NCBI GenBank assembly: GCA_964466455.1
Contig: CAYXNL010000020.1
Coordinates: 1 to 33,921 of the forward strand
DNA from: S010-25 sp964466455
Lineage (GTDB): Bacteria > Pseudomonadota > Gammaproteobacteria > SZUA-229
Direction of reading: 5' to 3'
Length of the DNA stretch: 33,921 bases
Part shown: positions 1 to 7,536 of the stretch, one piece after another
Numbering within the stretch: position 1 is the first letter of the stretch
Layout of the letters: each line of letters starts with the position of its first letter
Notes under the pieces: model-generated
The model's input: the letters and a program-made list of their open reading frames with translations, nothing else
Databases searched by the model: none
Told to the model about the DNA's origin: nothing
Program-made: the position numbers and the translations under genes

Positions 1-88
1 GCCAATGCAAGCACCCACACAAACTATCTGATCCTAATTGTAAAAGAACTTGTTGAAACATTTAGCTCAACAAAGAAGCGGAAGTTTA
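1..88 (-). other. Probable rRNA operon leader (5' part of transcript)
   Basis: Read on the minus strand, this stretch has the order expected of a gammaproteobacterial rRNA leader: a promoter, a small hairpin, a boxA-like sequence, then a conserved-looking segment ending in GTGTGGGTGCTTGC, which I recall from 16S leaders of pseudomonads and relatives. The 16S gene itself would lie just outside the left edge, transcribed leftwards. A contig or window end at an rRNA operon would be natural for a draft assembly. The assignment rests on remembered sequence patterns and on the order of elements, not on any rRNA gene in view. Confidence 0.5.
38..73 (-). promoter_or_regulatory. boxB-like hairpin followed by boxA-like antitermination site
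   Basis: On the minus strand a 7-bp stem (TTGTTGA at 73-67 with TCAACAA at 56-50) is followed at once by GTTCTTTTACAA (49-38). This is close to the rRNA boxA consensus TGCTCTTTAACA. Hairpin then boxA is the order seen in rRNA antitermination leaders bound by Nus factors. The boxA match is imperfect. Confidence 0.5.
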
Positions 89-146
89 GCAGATTTCTTG
101 TCTGCCAGGCAAGCATTTTTAATAACTTTCTTTAAAAACTTTTCTG
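83..146 (-). promoter_or_regulatory. Probable rRNA promoter with A/T-rich UP element
   Basis: On the minus strand TTGCCT (112-107) and TAAACT (88-83) are separated by 18 bp. Directly upstream (about 146-115) is an A/T-rich tract that resembles an rRNA P1 UP element. It would drive transcription leftwards into the leader described above. The -35 and -10 boxes are only partial consensus matches. Confidence 0.45.
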
Positions 147-362
147 TTCAGTTCGTCTTAATTTGAACCTTGCAGATGCCTGCCTCAACCGAGGTGCGCA
201 TGATACATAAAAGCCCTTCACCTGTATATCTTTTTTTTAATTTTTTTTAATTTTTTTCATCCGCGCACCAAATTCTGCCGGTTTTAACGCCAACCTGTTG
301 CAATACAGGCAGCACACCATTATAAATACCCTCTCCTTTTAGTTTAAATCGCGCCCACTATT
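147..362. other. Intergenic region with T-rich tract
   Basis: No gene is visible. The stretch separates the leftward rRNA promoter from the rightward DUF255 gene. It contains a marked T-rich tract at about 230-258 and a TATAAAT at about 321-327 that could be a -10 box for the DUF255 gene. No clear -35 box or ribosome binding site was found. Confidence 0.4.
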
Positions 363-2441
363 ATGCCTCATCAAAATTACCTCAAAAGAGAAACCAGCCC
401 GTATCTGCTGCAACACGCCGACAACCCGGTTCACTGGAGAGCCTGGAACGAAGAGACCCTTAGCCTTGCCAGGCAGACAAATAAACCCATATTACTGTCC
501 ATTGGTTACTCTGCATGCCACTGGTGCCACGTCATGGCACATGAATCCTTCGAAGATAAAGATACTGCTGCGATTATGAATGCATTTTATATCAACATTA
601 AAGTTGACAAGGAGGAGCGGCCTGATCTGGATAAAATCTACCAAAATGCACACTCCATGCTAACGGAACGCCCGGGCGGCTGGCCATTAACCGCCTTCCT
701 GACGCCAGACGACCATATGCCCATTTTTATCGGCACCTATTTTCCGAATCAACCACGCCATGGCCTGCCCGCCTTTTCCCAGTTACTGGAGCAGATCCAT
801 GGTATCTGGCAGCACAGACAGACCGATATACACCAACAGAGTAATTCCCTGCGTGATGCCTATCGACAACTACAGACATCACCCTCATCCACCATCAAAA
901 CCCTGACCCACCTGCCGGTTGATATTGCTCGTAATCAGATCGAAAAGCAGTTCGACAGTAAGCAGGGCGGCTTCAGTCAGGCACCGAAGTTTCCACATTC
1001 GCCCATGATCGAGCGCGCCTTGCAGCACTGGGCGCATAGCAAAGGCAACCAGTATAACGACCCACGTATTCTGCACACCGCCATGCACTCTCTCTATAAG
1101 ATGTCAAATGGTGGCATATACGACCATCCTGGTGGTGGCTTTTTTCGCTATTCCACTGATGCTAACTGGATGATCCCTCATTTTGAGAAAATGCTTTATG
1201 ACAACGGCCCTCTACTCAGCCTTTATTCACAGGCCTGGTGTATCACGGATGACACCCGCTTTTATAATACAGCGATCGAAACCGCAGACTGGGTGATACG
1301 CGAAATGCAGTCCCCGGAGGGCGGTTATTATTCCGCACTTGATGCTGATTCGGAAGGTATAGAAGGTAAATTCTATGTCTGGGAGGCAGATGAAGCAAAA
1401 TCTGTTGTCGATAATGAAAGCTGGCCTCTGCTTAAACAACGATTCGGCTTCAACAAACCGGCTAATTTTGAAGCAGGCTGGCACCTGCACGGGTTTAAAG
1501 ACGAAGCAGATCTGGCGAATGGGTTTAAACTTGATATTGAAACCGTCTTTACTCGGCTCAGTCAGGCAAAACAACAACTACTCAACCATCGTAAACAGCG
1601 CCCCCATCCAGCACGGGACGAAAAAATCCTCAGCGCCTGGAATGGCCTGATGATAACCGGCATGGCAACGGCGGGGCGCCTGTTAAACCAGCCACAGTAT
1701 ATTGAATCCGCCTGCCAGGCGGCGAAATTCATTAAAAAAAACTGCTGGGACGGAAAACGCCTGTTTGCCAGTTACAAGGATGGCCATGCACGGTTAAACG
1801 CTTATCTGGATGATTACGCTTTCTTATTACAGGGTCTGCTCGAACTTCTACAGGCAAAATGGGATAACACTATATATAAATGGTGCATTGAACTGGCCGA
1901 CACATTAATTGCACAATTTGAAGACACAGAAAATGGTGGCTTCTACTTTACCAGCCACGACCACGAAACCCTGATTCAACGAATAAAATCTTTCAGTGAT
2001 GACGCTATTCCCGCTGGCAACGGTATTGCCTGCATCGCGCTCAATCGCCTGGGATACCTGTCCGGACGCGGTCACTACATCCAGCATGTCGAACGCTGCT
2101 TAAAAGCGGGCTGGCAATCCATTATTCAGCTCCCCATCTCCCACTGCACAATGGTGAGTGCACTAGATGAATACCTGTCACCGCCCGGGATTCTGATTAT
2201 CCGCAGCCATGAGCAGGATACCCACGACTGTGATACACTGACCGCCGGGCACTACCTGCCAGCCACACTGCTTTTCAATATACCGGCAAAGGCAACCGTA
2301 CCCACCGACCTTGAATCAAAAGCAGCATTGAAAACAAGCTGCGCTTACCCCTGCCAGGGGTACCAATGCAACGCCATAATCAATTCCGTTGAGGAAATAC
2401 GCGGATATATAAAGAATAACAGTTATCGCGTTGTGGAATAA
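363..2441 (+). CDS. Thioredoxin-domain protein, DUF255 (YyaL/SSP411) family
   Basis: The 692-residue product belongs to the DUF255 family: an N-terminal thioredoxin-like fold followed by an alpha/alpha-barrel resembling glycosidase or epimerase domains. The family N-terminus RETSPYLLQHADNPVHW (9-25) is present and supports this ATG. The CxxC-like motif ACHWCHVM lies at 51-58 (Cys52, Cys55), followed by DKEERPDLD and the GGWPLTAFLTPD segment. The C-terminal part shows NGLMITGMA and LDDYAFLLQGLLEL, typical of the barrel. Length matches the family. The biochemical role of these proteins is not established; a redox function is inferred from the CxxC. It stands alone, 186 bp before the DsrE2-like gene, and no ribosome binding site is obvious. 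Confidence 0.9.
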   Translation: MPHQNYLKRETSPYLLQHADNPVHWRAWNEETLSLARQTNKPILLSIGYSACHWCHVMAHESFEDKDTAAIMNAFYINIKVDKEERPDLDKIYQNAHSMLTERPGGWPLTAFLTPDDHMPIFIGTYFPNQPRHGLPAFSQLLEQIHGIWQHRQTDIHQQSNSLRDAYRQLQTSPSSTIKTLTHLPVDIARNQIEKQFDSKQGGFSQAPKFPHSPMIERALQHWAHSKGNQYNDPRILHTAMHSLYKMSNGGIYDHPGGGFFRYSTDANWMIPHFEKMLYDNGPLLSLYSQAWCITDDTRFYNTAIETADWVIREMQSPEGGYYSALDADSEGIEGKFYVWEADEAKSVVDNESWPLLKQRFGFNKPANFEAGWHLHGFKDEADLANGFKLDIETVFTRLSQAKQQLLNHRKQRPHPARDEKILSAWNGLMITGMATAGRLLNQPQYIESACQAAKFIKKNCWDGKRLFASYKDGHARLNAYLDDYAFLLQGLLELLQAKWDNTIYKWCIELADTLIAQFEDTENGGFYFTSHDHETLIQRIKSFSDDAIPAGNGIACIALNRLGYLSGRGHYIQHVERCLKAGWQSIIQLPISHCTMVSALDEYLSPPGILIIRSHEQDTHDCDTLTAGHYLPATLLFNIPAKATVPTDLESKAALKTSCAYPCQGYQCNAIINSVEEIRGYIKNNSYRVVE

Positions 2442-2627
2442 AATGCCGAAACGCCCATGAAATAGCCGTTAACATCACTGTTTTAACGCCGATCTGCTTC
2501 TATCCTACAAAAAACAAATTATTCACTCTTGCAATACAACTGCATTCAGCATAATGTTATATCTGCTTCAGATTAATTAGTCAGAAGGCTGTCAAATTAT
2601 ATATAAAAACTACATGAGGATAATACT

Positions 2628-3143
2628 ATGTCAGACACACGCAAACTAACCATTATTGCAACCAAAGGCACCCTGGACTGGGCATACCCACCTTTCATTC
2701 TTGCCAGTACCGCCGCCGCACTGGGTATGGAAGTATGCATGTTCTTTACTTTCTACGGCCTGAACCTGTTACTGAAAGATACCAGTGTACTGAAAATTAC
2801 CCCGACTGCTGCACCGGACATGCCAATGAAGATGCCTTTTGGTCCCAAATGGTTACGCAAAATCGACTTCGGCCCCAAAGTACCAAACCTGTTATGGAAT
2901 ATCCCTTTTATGGATCCCATCTGTACCACACTGATGAAGAAAACCATCAGTAACTGTGGCGTGGCCACCATTGCAGAACTACGTGAACTTTGCCTGGAAG
3001 CGGAATGTAAATTCCTTGCCTGTCAGATGACGGTCGAGCTGTTCGGTCACGATCCAGCCGCATTCATCGACGGTTGTGAATTTGTTGGCGCAGCCACCTA
3101 CTTTGAAGAATCAGCAGACGCTACACAGTCACTGTTTATCTAA
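2628..3143 (+). CDS. DsrE2-like sulfur-carrier protein (DsrE/F/H superfamily)
   Basis: The 171-residue product matches the DsrE2 branch of the DsrE/DsrF superfamily. It has KLTIIATKGTLDWAYPPFIL (6-25), a hydrophobic helix with ALGMEVCMFFTFYGLNLL, and near the end CKFLACQMTVELFG (127-140), whose Cys132 fits the conserved persulfide cysteine of the family. There are seven cysteines in all (37, 99, 110, 122, 127, 132, 150). DsrE2 proteins are known to work with TusA and rhodanese in cytoplasmic sulfur transfer in sulfur oxidisers. Here the gene is monocistronic, with a clear site TGAGGA before the ATG and a strong terminator after the stop. A tusA gene lies 27 kb away in the same window. The exact partner is not shown. 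Confidence 0.85.
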   Translation: MSDTRKLTIIATKGTLDWAYPPFILASTAAALGMEVCMFFTFYGLNLLLKDTSVLKITPTAAPDMPMKMPFGPKWLRKIDFGPKVPNLLWNIPFMDPICTTLMKKTISNCGVATIAELRELCLEAECKFLACQMTVELFGHDPAAFIDGCEFVGAATYFEESADATQSLFI

Positions 3144-3161
3144 ATAACACAGATTTCAGTA

Positions 3162-3198
3162 AAAAGGCCGCACCTGTTTCAGGCGCGGCCTTTTCTTT
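3162..3198 (+). terminator. Rho-independent terminator of the DsrE2-like gene
   Basis: A perfect 10-bp stem AAAAGGCCGC (3162-3171) pairs with GCGGCCTTTT (3185-3194). An inner CCTG/CAGG stem lies inside it, and TTTTCTTT follows. It lies 18 bp after the stop codon. The A-rich 5' side could also serve the convergent mazG transcript. Confidence 0.85.
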
Positions 3199-3235
3199 GC
3201 CGCAAAGGACGCAAGATACGCAAAGAAGCGCTTTT
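3199..3235. repeat. CGCAAAG-type degenerate short repeats
   Basis: Copies of the motif (C)GCAAAG occur here, as GCCGCAAAGG, GACGCAAG and ATACGCAAAG. Similar strings of rRNA-unlike CGCAAAG repeats are common next to terminators in many environmental bacterial genomes. Function unknown. Confidence 0.4.
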
Positions 3236-3240
3236 TATTT

Positions 3241-4059
3241 TTAACTTTGTGCGCTTTTCGTGGCTAAAAGTTTTTTCGCTTTTTGCCAGTAAGCCTCCAG
3301 CATATCCACACCACAGTCCTGCATTTCTTTGCCATCTTCTGCCAACAGCCTTTCCACTACAGCAAAGCGCGACATAAACCGACGATTAGCACTACGCAGA
3401 GCCTGTTCAGGGTTTACCTTCAGATGGCGGGCAATGTTAACACTGGCAAACAGTACATCACCCATTTCCTCTTCAATACGCTGCTGGTTGTCCAACTGCC
3501 CGATTTCAAGCTTCAGCTCATCAATTTCCTCGTCCAGCTTGCCAAATACCGGCTGGATATCCGGCCAGTCAAAACCACAGTAAGCGGCTCTTTTCTGGGT
3601 TTTTTCCGCCCAGCGCAAAGCCGGTAAGGTGGAGGCGATCCCATCCAGCTCACTTTTAAGCGTTGAACTGTCTCCCCCAGTTTTATTATCACGTTCAGCA
3701 CGTTTTTGCTGTTCCCAGGCGGCATTTAGTTTTACTTCATCCTTTTCGCTACTATCACCAAAAACATGTGGATGACGACGAATCATTTTTTCATTAATGG
3801 CTTTCACCACATCATTAAAATCAAACTCGCCCAGCTCTTCAGCAAGACGCGAATGAAAAGCCACCTGAAACAGCAAATCACCCAGTTCATCTTTTAGATC
3901 ATGCAGGTCATTGCGCTCAATCGCATCGGTTACTTCATAGGCCTCTTCGATGGTATAAGCCGATATTGAATTAAAATCCTGCTTTTTATCCCAGCTACAC
4001 CCGGTTTCGGGATCACGCAGGGCAACCATAATATCCAGCAGTTTGCGAATTTCACTCAT
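3241..4059 (-). CDS. mazG: Nucleoside triphosphate pyrophosphohydrolase MazG
   Basis: MazG hydrolyses nucleoside triphosphates to monophosphates and pyrophosphate, which cleans the nucleotide pool and affects the stringent response. The 272-residue product has two MazG domains, as in E. coli. The N-terminal domain has CSWDKKQ (21-27), TIEEAYEV (36-43) and DELGDLLFQVAFHS (57-70), which carry the ExxE and ExxD metal ligands. The second has LRWAEKTQKRAAYCGFDW, DEEIDELKLE and EEEMGDVLF. A longer frame begins 12 codons upstream, but MSEIRKLLDIM matches the usual N-terminus, so the ATG at 4059 is chosen. It is convergent with the DsrE2-like gene and lies just downstream of the porin gene on the same strand. 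Confidence 0.93.
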   Translation of the reverse strand: MSEIRKLLDIMVALRDPETGCSWDKKQDFNSISAYTIEEAYEVTDAIERNDLHDLKDELGDLLFQVAFHSRLAEELGEFDFNDVVKAINEKMIRRHPHVFGDSSEKDEVKLNAAWEQQKRAERDNKTGGDSSTLKSELDGIASTLPALRWAEKTQKRAAYCGFDWPDIQPVFGKLDEEIDELKLEIGQLDNQQRIEEEMGDVLFASVNIARHLKVNPEQALRSANRRFMSRFAVVERLLAEDGKEMQDCGVDMLEAYWQKAKKLLATKSAQS

Positions 4060-4125
4060 GAATGAATCGTTACCGATACAAAACACGGGCGCCACACAAT
4101 ATATACCACCTTATTCAGAGGTACC

Positions 4126-4716
4126 CTAGAACTCAAAGCGGACACCAACATGGGGGTTATTATCAACATCATGACTACCGCCAGTATTCGTGTCAATCTG
4201 CAAATGACGGTAACCGACATAGGCTCTGGCGCTGGGGGTAATCTCAAACTCAAGCGCCACACGGTATTCTTTTACGCCATCAAATTCAGAAAAACTGGTA
4301 ATCGCCGGAGCATAAAAACCTTCACCCAGCACGGCGATGGGAATACTCCCCGGAAACACATAACGGACACGTGCACCGATCGCAATCGCACCACCATTGA
4401 TATTATTAACCCGATTTTTCAGCGTGCCGGCATAAGCCTTGATACCAACACCAAAATGCAGGGCTTTCACATCACCGGCACTGGTGCCGCTTACCAGTAT
4501 TGATCCACTGGCAATAACATCATTATTATTATTTACCAGTGCGCCGAAACCAATATCGGCACCACCATAACCAAAACTCGAACTTTGCGTTAAATAGTTA
4601 AGTTCAGCGAGATTACTACCCAGTCTGAAATCGATCGCACCCGCATTAGCTGCGGTTGCTGACAATAGCAGTACCGCTGTCGCTACTGCATTATTTATTT
4701 TAGTCCTGTTACGCAT
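4126..4716 (-). CDS. YfaZ-like outer-membrane beta-barrel protein
   Basis: The 196-residue product starts with a clear signal peptide (about 1-25, ending ATAANA-GAIDF). The rest is made of alternating hydrophobic beta-strands rich in Gly, Ala and Tyr, with a terminal phenylalanine (VGVRFEF) typical of outer-membrane barrels. Features such as GYGGADIGFGALV, ALHFGVGIKAYAGTL and RAYVGYRHLQIDT fit the YfaZ family. Function of YfaZ proteins is not known; a small barrel in the outer membrane is the safe statement. It precedes mazG by about 65 bp on the same strand. The mobile element before cca lies upstream of it. Confidence 0.75.
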   Translation of the reverse strand: MRNRTKINNAVATAVLLLSATAANAGAIDFRLGSNLAELNYLTQSSSFGYGGADIGFGALVNNNNDVIASGSILVSGTSAGDVKALHFGVGIKAYAGTLKNRVNNINGGAIAIGARVRYVFPGSIPIAVLGEGFYAPAITSFSEFDGVKEYRVALEFEITPSARAYVGYRHLQIDTNTGGSHDVDNNPHVGVRFEF

Positions 4717-4931
4717 AGTCTTTTGTTACCTCTGAAAAATTACCCTTGAAAATTGCCCTGGTAGAAATGCCACCGGATTTTAACACGTGTACTACACAGT
4801 AAACAGGCCACCTGGATATCTCAGCGGAGTAACGCCGCACAGAAATAATGTCAAATGATAGAGGCGCCCTTAACAAAAAAGCGGGCAAATATGGCAACAT
4901 ACTAAGGAGAACGGTAATTAGGTGACATTCA

Positions 4932-5028
4932 GGGTTTCAAAAATAGTTCAGATCAAGGCGCAGTTCGAAAGCAATGGTTATTCCATTGGTGAGAGCTGCA
5001 ACGCTGAGCTGGGCTATTTTTGAAACCC
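4932..5028. repeat. Left internal hairpin of the MITE-like element
   Basis: A 15-bp perfect stem, GGGTTTCAAAAATAG (4932-4946) with CTATTTTTGAAACCC (5014-5028), continues inward for about five more pairs including two G-U pairs. A smaller hairpin, CAATGG/CCATTG (4972-4977, 4983-4988), lies in its loop. Confidence 0.8.
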
Positions 5029-5055
5029 CCAATCTTTTGAATTGATTGATGCTGG

Positions 5056-5153
5056 GTCGCAGTATGCTGACCGACAGACGGCGTTACCAAAACTTGCTTT
5101 AGAAGTGCTAAAGTGGCGTTTTGATGCCTTGCTGTCGATCAGCATACTGCGAC
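5056..5153. repeat. Right internal hairpin of the MITE-like element
   Basis: GTCGCAGTATGCTGACCGAC... at 5056-5077 pairs with 5132-5153 over 22 positions with one mismatch. The loop holds a further small hairpin CTTTAG/CTAAAG (5097-5102, 5108-5113). It ends 37 bp before the cca start codon, overlapping the inner edge of the right terminal repeat. Confidence 0.8.
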
Positions 5154-5190
5154 TGAATGTCGCCTAATTACCGTTCTCCTTAGTAACATA

Positions 5191-6417
5191 ATGCAGACTT
5201 ACCTCGTTGGCGGCGCTGTCCGCGATCAATTACTCAACTATCCCTTTCATGAGAAAGACTGGCTTGTCGTGGGCAGCACAGCTGAAGAAATGCTACTTGC
5301 CGGATTTCAACAGGTTGGCAAAGATTTCCCGGTATTTCTACACCCGCAAACTCATGAAGAATACGCCCTGGCCCGCACTGAACGGAAAACTGGAGCCGGA
5401 TATCATGGCTTTCAGATTCATGCAACGCCAGAGGTGACGCTGGAAGAGGATCTGCTACGACGGGATCTGACCATTAATGCGATTGCACAGGACAAAGACG
5501 GCAAACTGATTGACCCCTGTAATGGTGCAGCGGATATAGCAAATAAGATTCTACGTCATGCCTCACCTGCTTTTAGCGAGGACCCGGTAAGAATTTTACG
5601 TATTGCCCGTTTTGCCGCCCGCTATGCCCATCTTGGTTTTCAGGTAGCCGATGAAACCATGCAACTGATGGAAAAAATGGTCGCTGCCAGTGAGGTGGAT
5701 GCGCTGGTGCCTGAGCGCATCTGGCAGGAAATGGCAAAAGCGCTGAAAGAAAGAACCCCAACACAATTTATTGAAATACTACGCGCATGCGGCGCACTGG
5801 CAAAAATCATTCCTGAACTTGATCGTCTGTTTGGAATACCACAACCGGCTGAACACCACCCCGAAATTGATACTGGAATTCACACCTTACTGGTACTGGA
5901 GCAGGCCTGTTTGTTAAGCCCCGATACCGATGTGCGTCTCGCTGCCCTGTTACATGACCTGGGAAAAGGCACCACACCCAAAGACCAGCTACCCTCACAC
6001 ATTAACCATGAAGCACGTGGTGCAAAGCTAGTCCTTCAGGTATGCAAACGGTTACGCATACCCAATGAGTATCGCGACCTTGCCGAGCGTACAGCGCGTT
6101 TTCATTTACATTACCACCGCGCACTGGAGTTAAAAGCGTCTACTGTAGTCAAAACACTACAACAGTTAGACGCATGGCGAAAACCGGAACGTTACGGAAA
6201 ATTCATACTGGCCTGCGAAGCCGACTCACGCGGACGCCTGGGACATGAACACAGCAAACTTCCACAAAGCAACTTTCTGCGCCGAGCGCTGTCTGTCACA
6301 AAGGACATTAACACGAAAGAATTACTACAACAGGGCTATGAAAAACTGGCACTGGCGGATAAAATTCACCAGATCCGAACCAGCCGGATTAAAGCACTAA
6401 AAAACAGTATAGAATAG
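5191..6417 (+). CDS. cca: Multifunctional CCA-adding enzyme (tRNA nucleotidyltransferase with HD domain)
   Basis: Cca builds or repairs the CCA end of tRNAs. The long proteobacterial form also has an HD phosphohydrolase domain. The 408-residue product follows E. coli Cca closely: YLVGGAVRD (4-12), HEKDWLVVGS, FPVFLHPQTHEEYALARTER, LLRRDLTINA and the HD domain with ALLHDLGKG. The first of the two catalytic acidic residues is Glu21 (HEKD) instead of Asp21 (KDRD) in E. coli; Asp23 is kept. I think the Glu form occurs in other gammaproteobacteria. The ATG agrees with the conserved N-terminus. A mobile element ends almost at this codon, and no Shine-Dalgarno sequence lies before it (the adjacent bases are CTCCTTAGTAACATA). 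Confidence 0.95.
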   Translation: MQTYLVGGAVRDQLLNYPFHEKDWLVVGSTAEEMLLAGFQQVGKDFPVFLHPQTHEEYALARTERKTGAGYHGFQIHATPEVTLEEDLLRRDLTINAIAQDKDGKLIDPCNGAADIANKILRHASPAFSEDPVRILRIARFAARYAHLGFQVADETMQLMEKMVAASEVDALVPERIWQEMAKALKERTPTQFIEILRACGALAKIIPELDRLFGIPQPAEHHPEIDTGIHTLLVLEQACLLSPDTDVRLAALLHDLGKGTTPKDQLPSHINHEARGAKLVLQVCKRLRIPNEYRDLAERTARFHLHYHRALELKASTVVKTLQQLDAWRKPERYGKFILACEADSRGRLGHEHSKLPQSNFLRRALSVTKDINTKELLQQGYEKLALADKIHQIRTSRIKALKNSIE

Positions 6418-6471
6418 CCAGTCATAATCCACTGGCACATTTTACAATACATTACTAACAGGATGGATGAG

Positions 6472-6567
6472 AAGGATACTTATTGTTAAAAACCGTCAGC
6501 CGCAGGGATGCGGGTGTCGAGCTTACATGGAGATATTTACAACGTGTCTTAAACAATAAGTATCCTT
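6472..6567. repeat. Hairpin-forming intergenic repeat element
   Basis: A 16-bp perfect inverted repeat, AAGGATACTTATTGTT (6472-6487) and AACAATAAGTATCCTT (6552-6567), encloses about 64 bp containing GAGCTTACATGG. The inner sequence resembles widespread gammaproteobacterial intergenic repeats as I remember them. No target duplication is evident. It lies between cca and the ABC operon; the right arm is followed by TTT, so it might also stop transcription from cca. Confidence 0.65.
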
Positions 6568-6609
6568 TTTATCTGTTTCAGTAATAACTACGCATGACAT
6601 CAGATACGC

Positions 6610-7536
6610 ATGACAGCAGAAACTCTTATCCGCGTTAAAAACCTGTCCCGTTTTTACGGTGACTATGGCGCGGTTAATAATATTAGTTTTGATCTGGCTA
6701 GCGGAGATATACTCGGCTTCCTTGGTCCTAACGGGGCCGGTAAATCAACCACCATGCAGATGCTGACCGGTAATCTTGCACCCTCTGAGGGTGAGATTCA
6801 CATCAATGGTTACGATCTACTGGAAAAACCCAGGGCAGCAAAAACCTCACTTGGCTACCTGCCAGAAGTACCGCCCCTGTATAAAGAGATGACGGTTTAT
6901 GAATTTCTTTATTACTGCAGCAAACTTCATCGTATTGTAAAAACCCGTAGAAAACATTGCATTGAAACAGCCATGCAACACTGCGGACTAGAGAATGTTT
7001 CACAACGACTGATTCGTAATCTGTCAAAAGGATACCAGCAACGTACTGGTATTGCCCAGGCCATTCTGCATTCGCCTCCGGTTATTATTCTGGACGAACC
7101 AACTGTTGGACTCGATCCGATACAAATTATAGAAATTCGCAATCTCATTAAACAACTGGGCGAGAACCATGGCATTATTCTGTGCACGCATATACTCCCG
7201 GAAGTACAGGCAGTATGCACTCGTGTACAAATTATGAATCGAGGCAAACTGGTTTATGAAGCCGATACCGCCAGCTTCCAACAATCCGATACGGACTGGT
7301 TTGAAATTTCCCTGCAACAGCCGGTACCCATCGAAAACCTTTTATCCATTAAAGATATCCAGCAGGCTAAAGAAACCGGGGAACATAACTATCTTGTTCA
7401 ATCTTCGCTGGCACCTGAAATACTTTGTCAGCGACTGGTAGAGCAATCATGGGGAGTATCACGTTTCTGCCCACATCACCCGACACTTGAACAGAAATTC
7501 ATCGAACTCTCATTCAGCGAGAAACCCAGCCAATGA
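6610..7536 (+). CDS. ABC transporter ATP-binding protein (ABC-2 type, GldA-like)
   Basis: The 308-residue ATPase has Walker A GPNGAGKST (39-47), signature LSKGYQQR (138-145), Walker B VIILDEP (158-164) and the switch His in CTHILPEVQ. The family is that of GldA/NosF/CcmA-like ABC-2 exporters. It overlaps the next permease gene by 4 bp (ATGA), so translation is coupled. With the permease, the GldG-like protein and the DUF4340 protein it forms a four-gene operon. This set is widespread in bacteria that do not glide, and its substrate is unknown. The ATG follows a short direct repeat ACGCATGACA (6591-6600 and 6607-6616). Confidence 0.92.
   Translation: MTAETLIRVKNLSRFYGDYGAVNNISFDLASGDILGFLGPNGAGKSTTMQMLTGNLAPSEGEIHINGYDLLEKPRAAKTSLGYLPEVPPLYKEMTVYEFLYYCSKLHRIVKTRRKHCIETAMQHCGLENVSQRLIRNLSKGYQQRTGIAQAILHSPPVIILDEPTVGLDPIQIIEIRNLIKQLGENHGIILCTHILPEVQAVCTRVQIMNRGKLVYEADTASFQQSDTDWFEISLQQPVPIENLLSIKDIQQAKETGEHNYLVQSSLAPEILCQRLVEQSWGVSRFCPHHPTLEQKFIELSFSEKPSQ

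Larger units (their letters stand above)
4901..5184. mobile_element. 284-bp MITE-like element with 32-bp inverted ends and 5-bp target duplication
   Basis: The left end (4901-4932, beginning ACTAAGGAGAACGGTAATTA) and the right end (5153-5184) are inverted copies differing at one position. Both flanks carry the 5-base sequence AACAT (4896-4900 and 5185-5189), as expected of a target-site duplication. Inside are two further long hairpins (4932-5028 and 5056-5153). There is no open reading frame that could encode a transposase, so it would be a non-autonomous element moved by a transposase encoded elsewhere. I do not recognise the family. The right end lies one base plus the duplicated target before the cca start codon. 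Confidence 0.8.

Noticed and set aside
4901..5184. Transposase or small gene inside the inverted-repeat element
   Set aside because: No open frame of useful length; the interior is occupied by hairpins.
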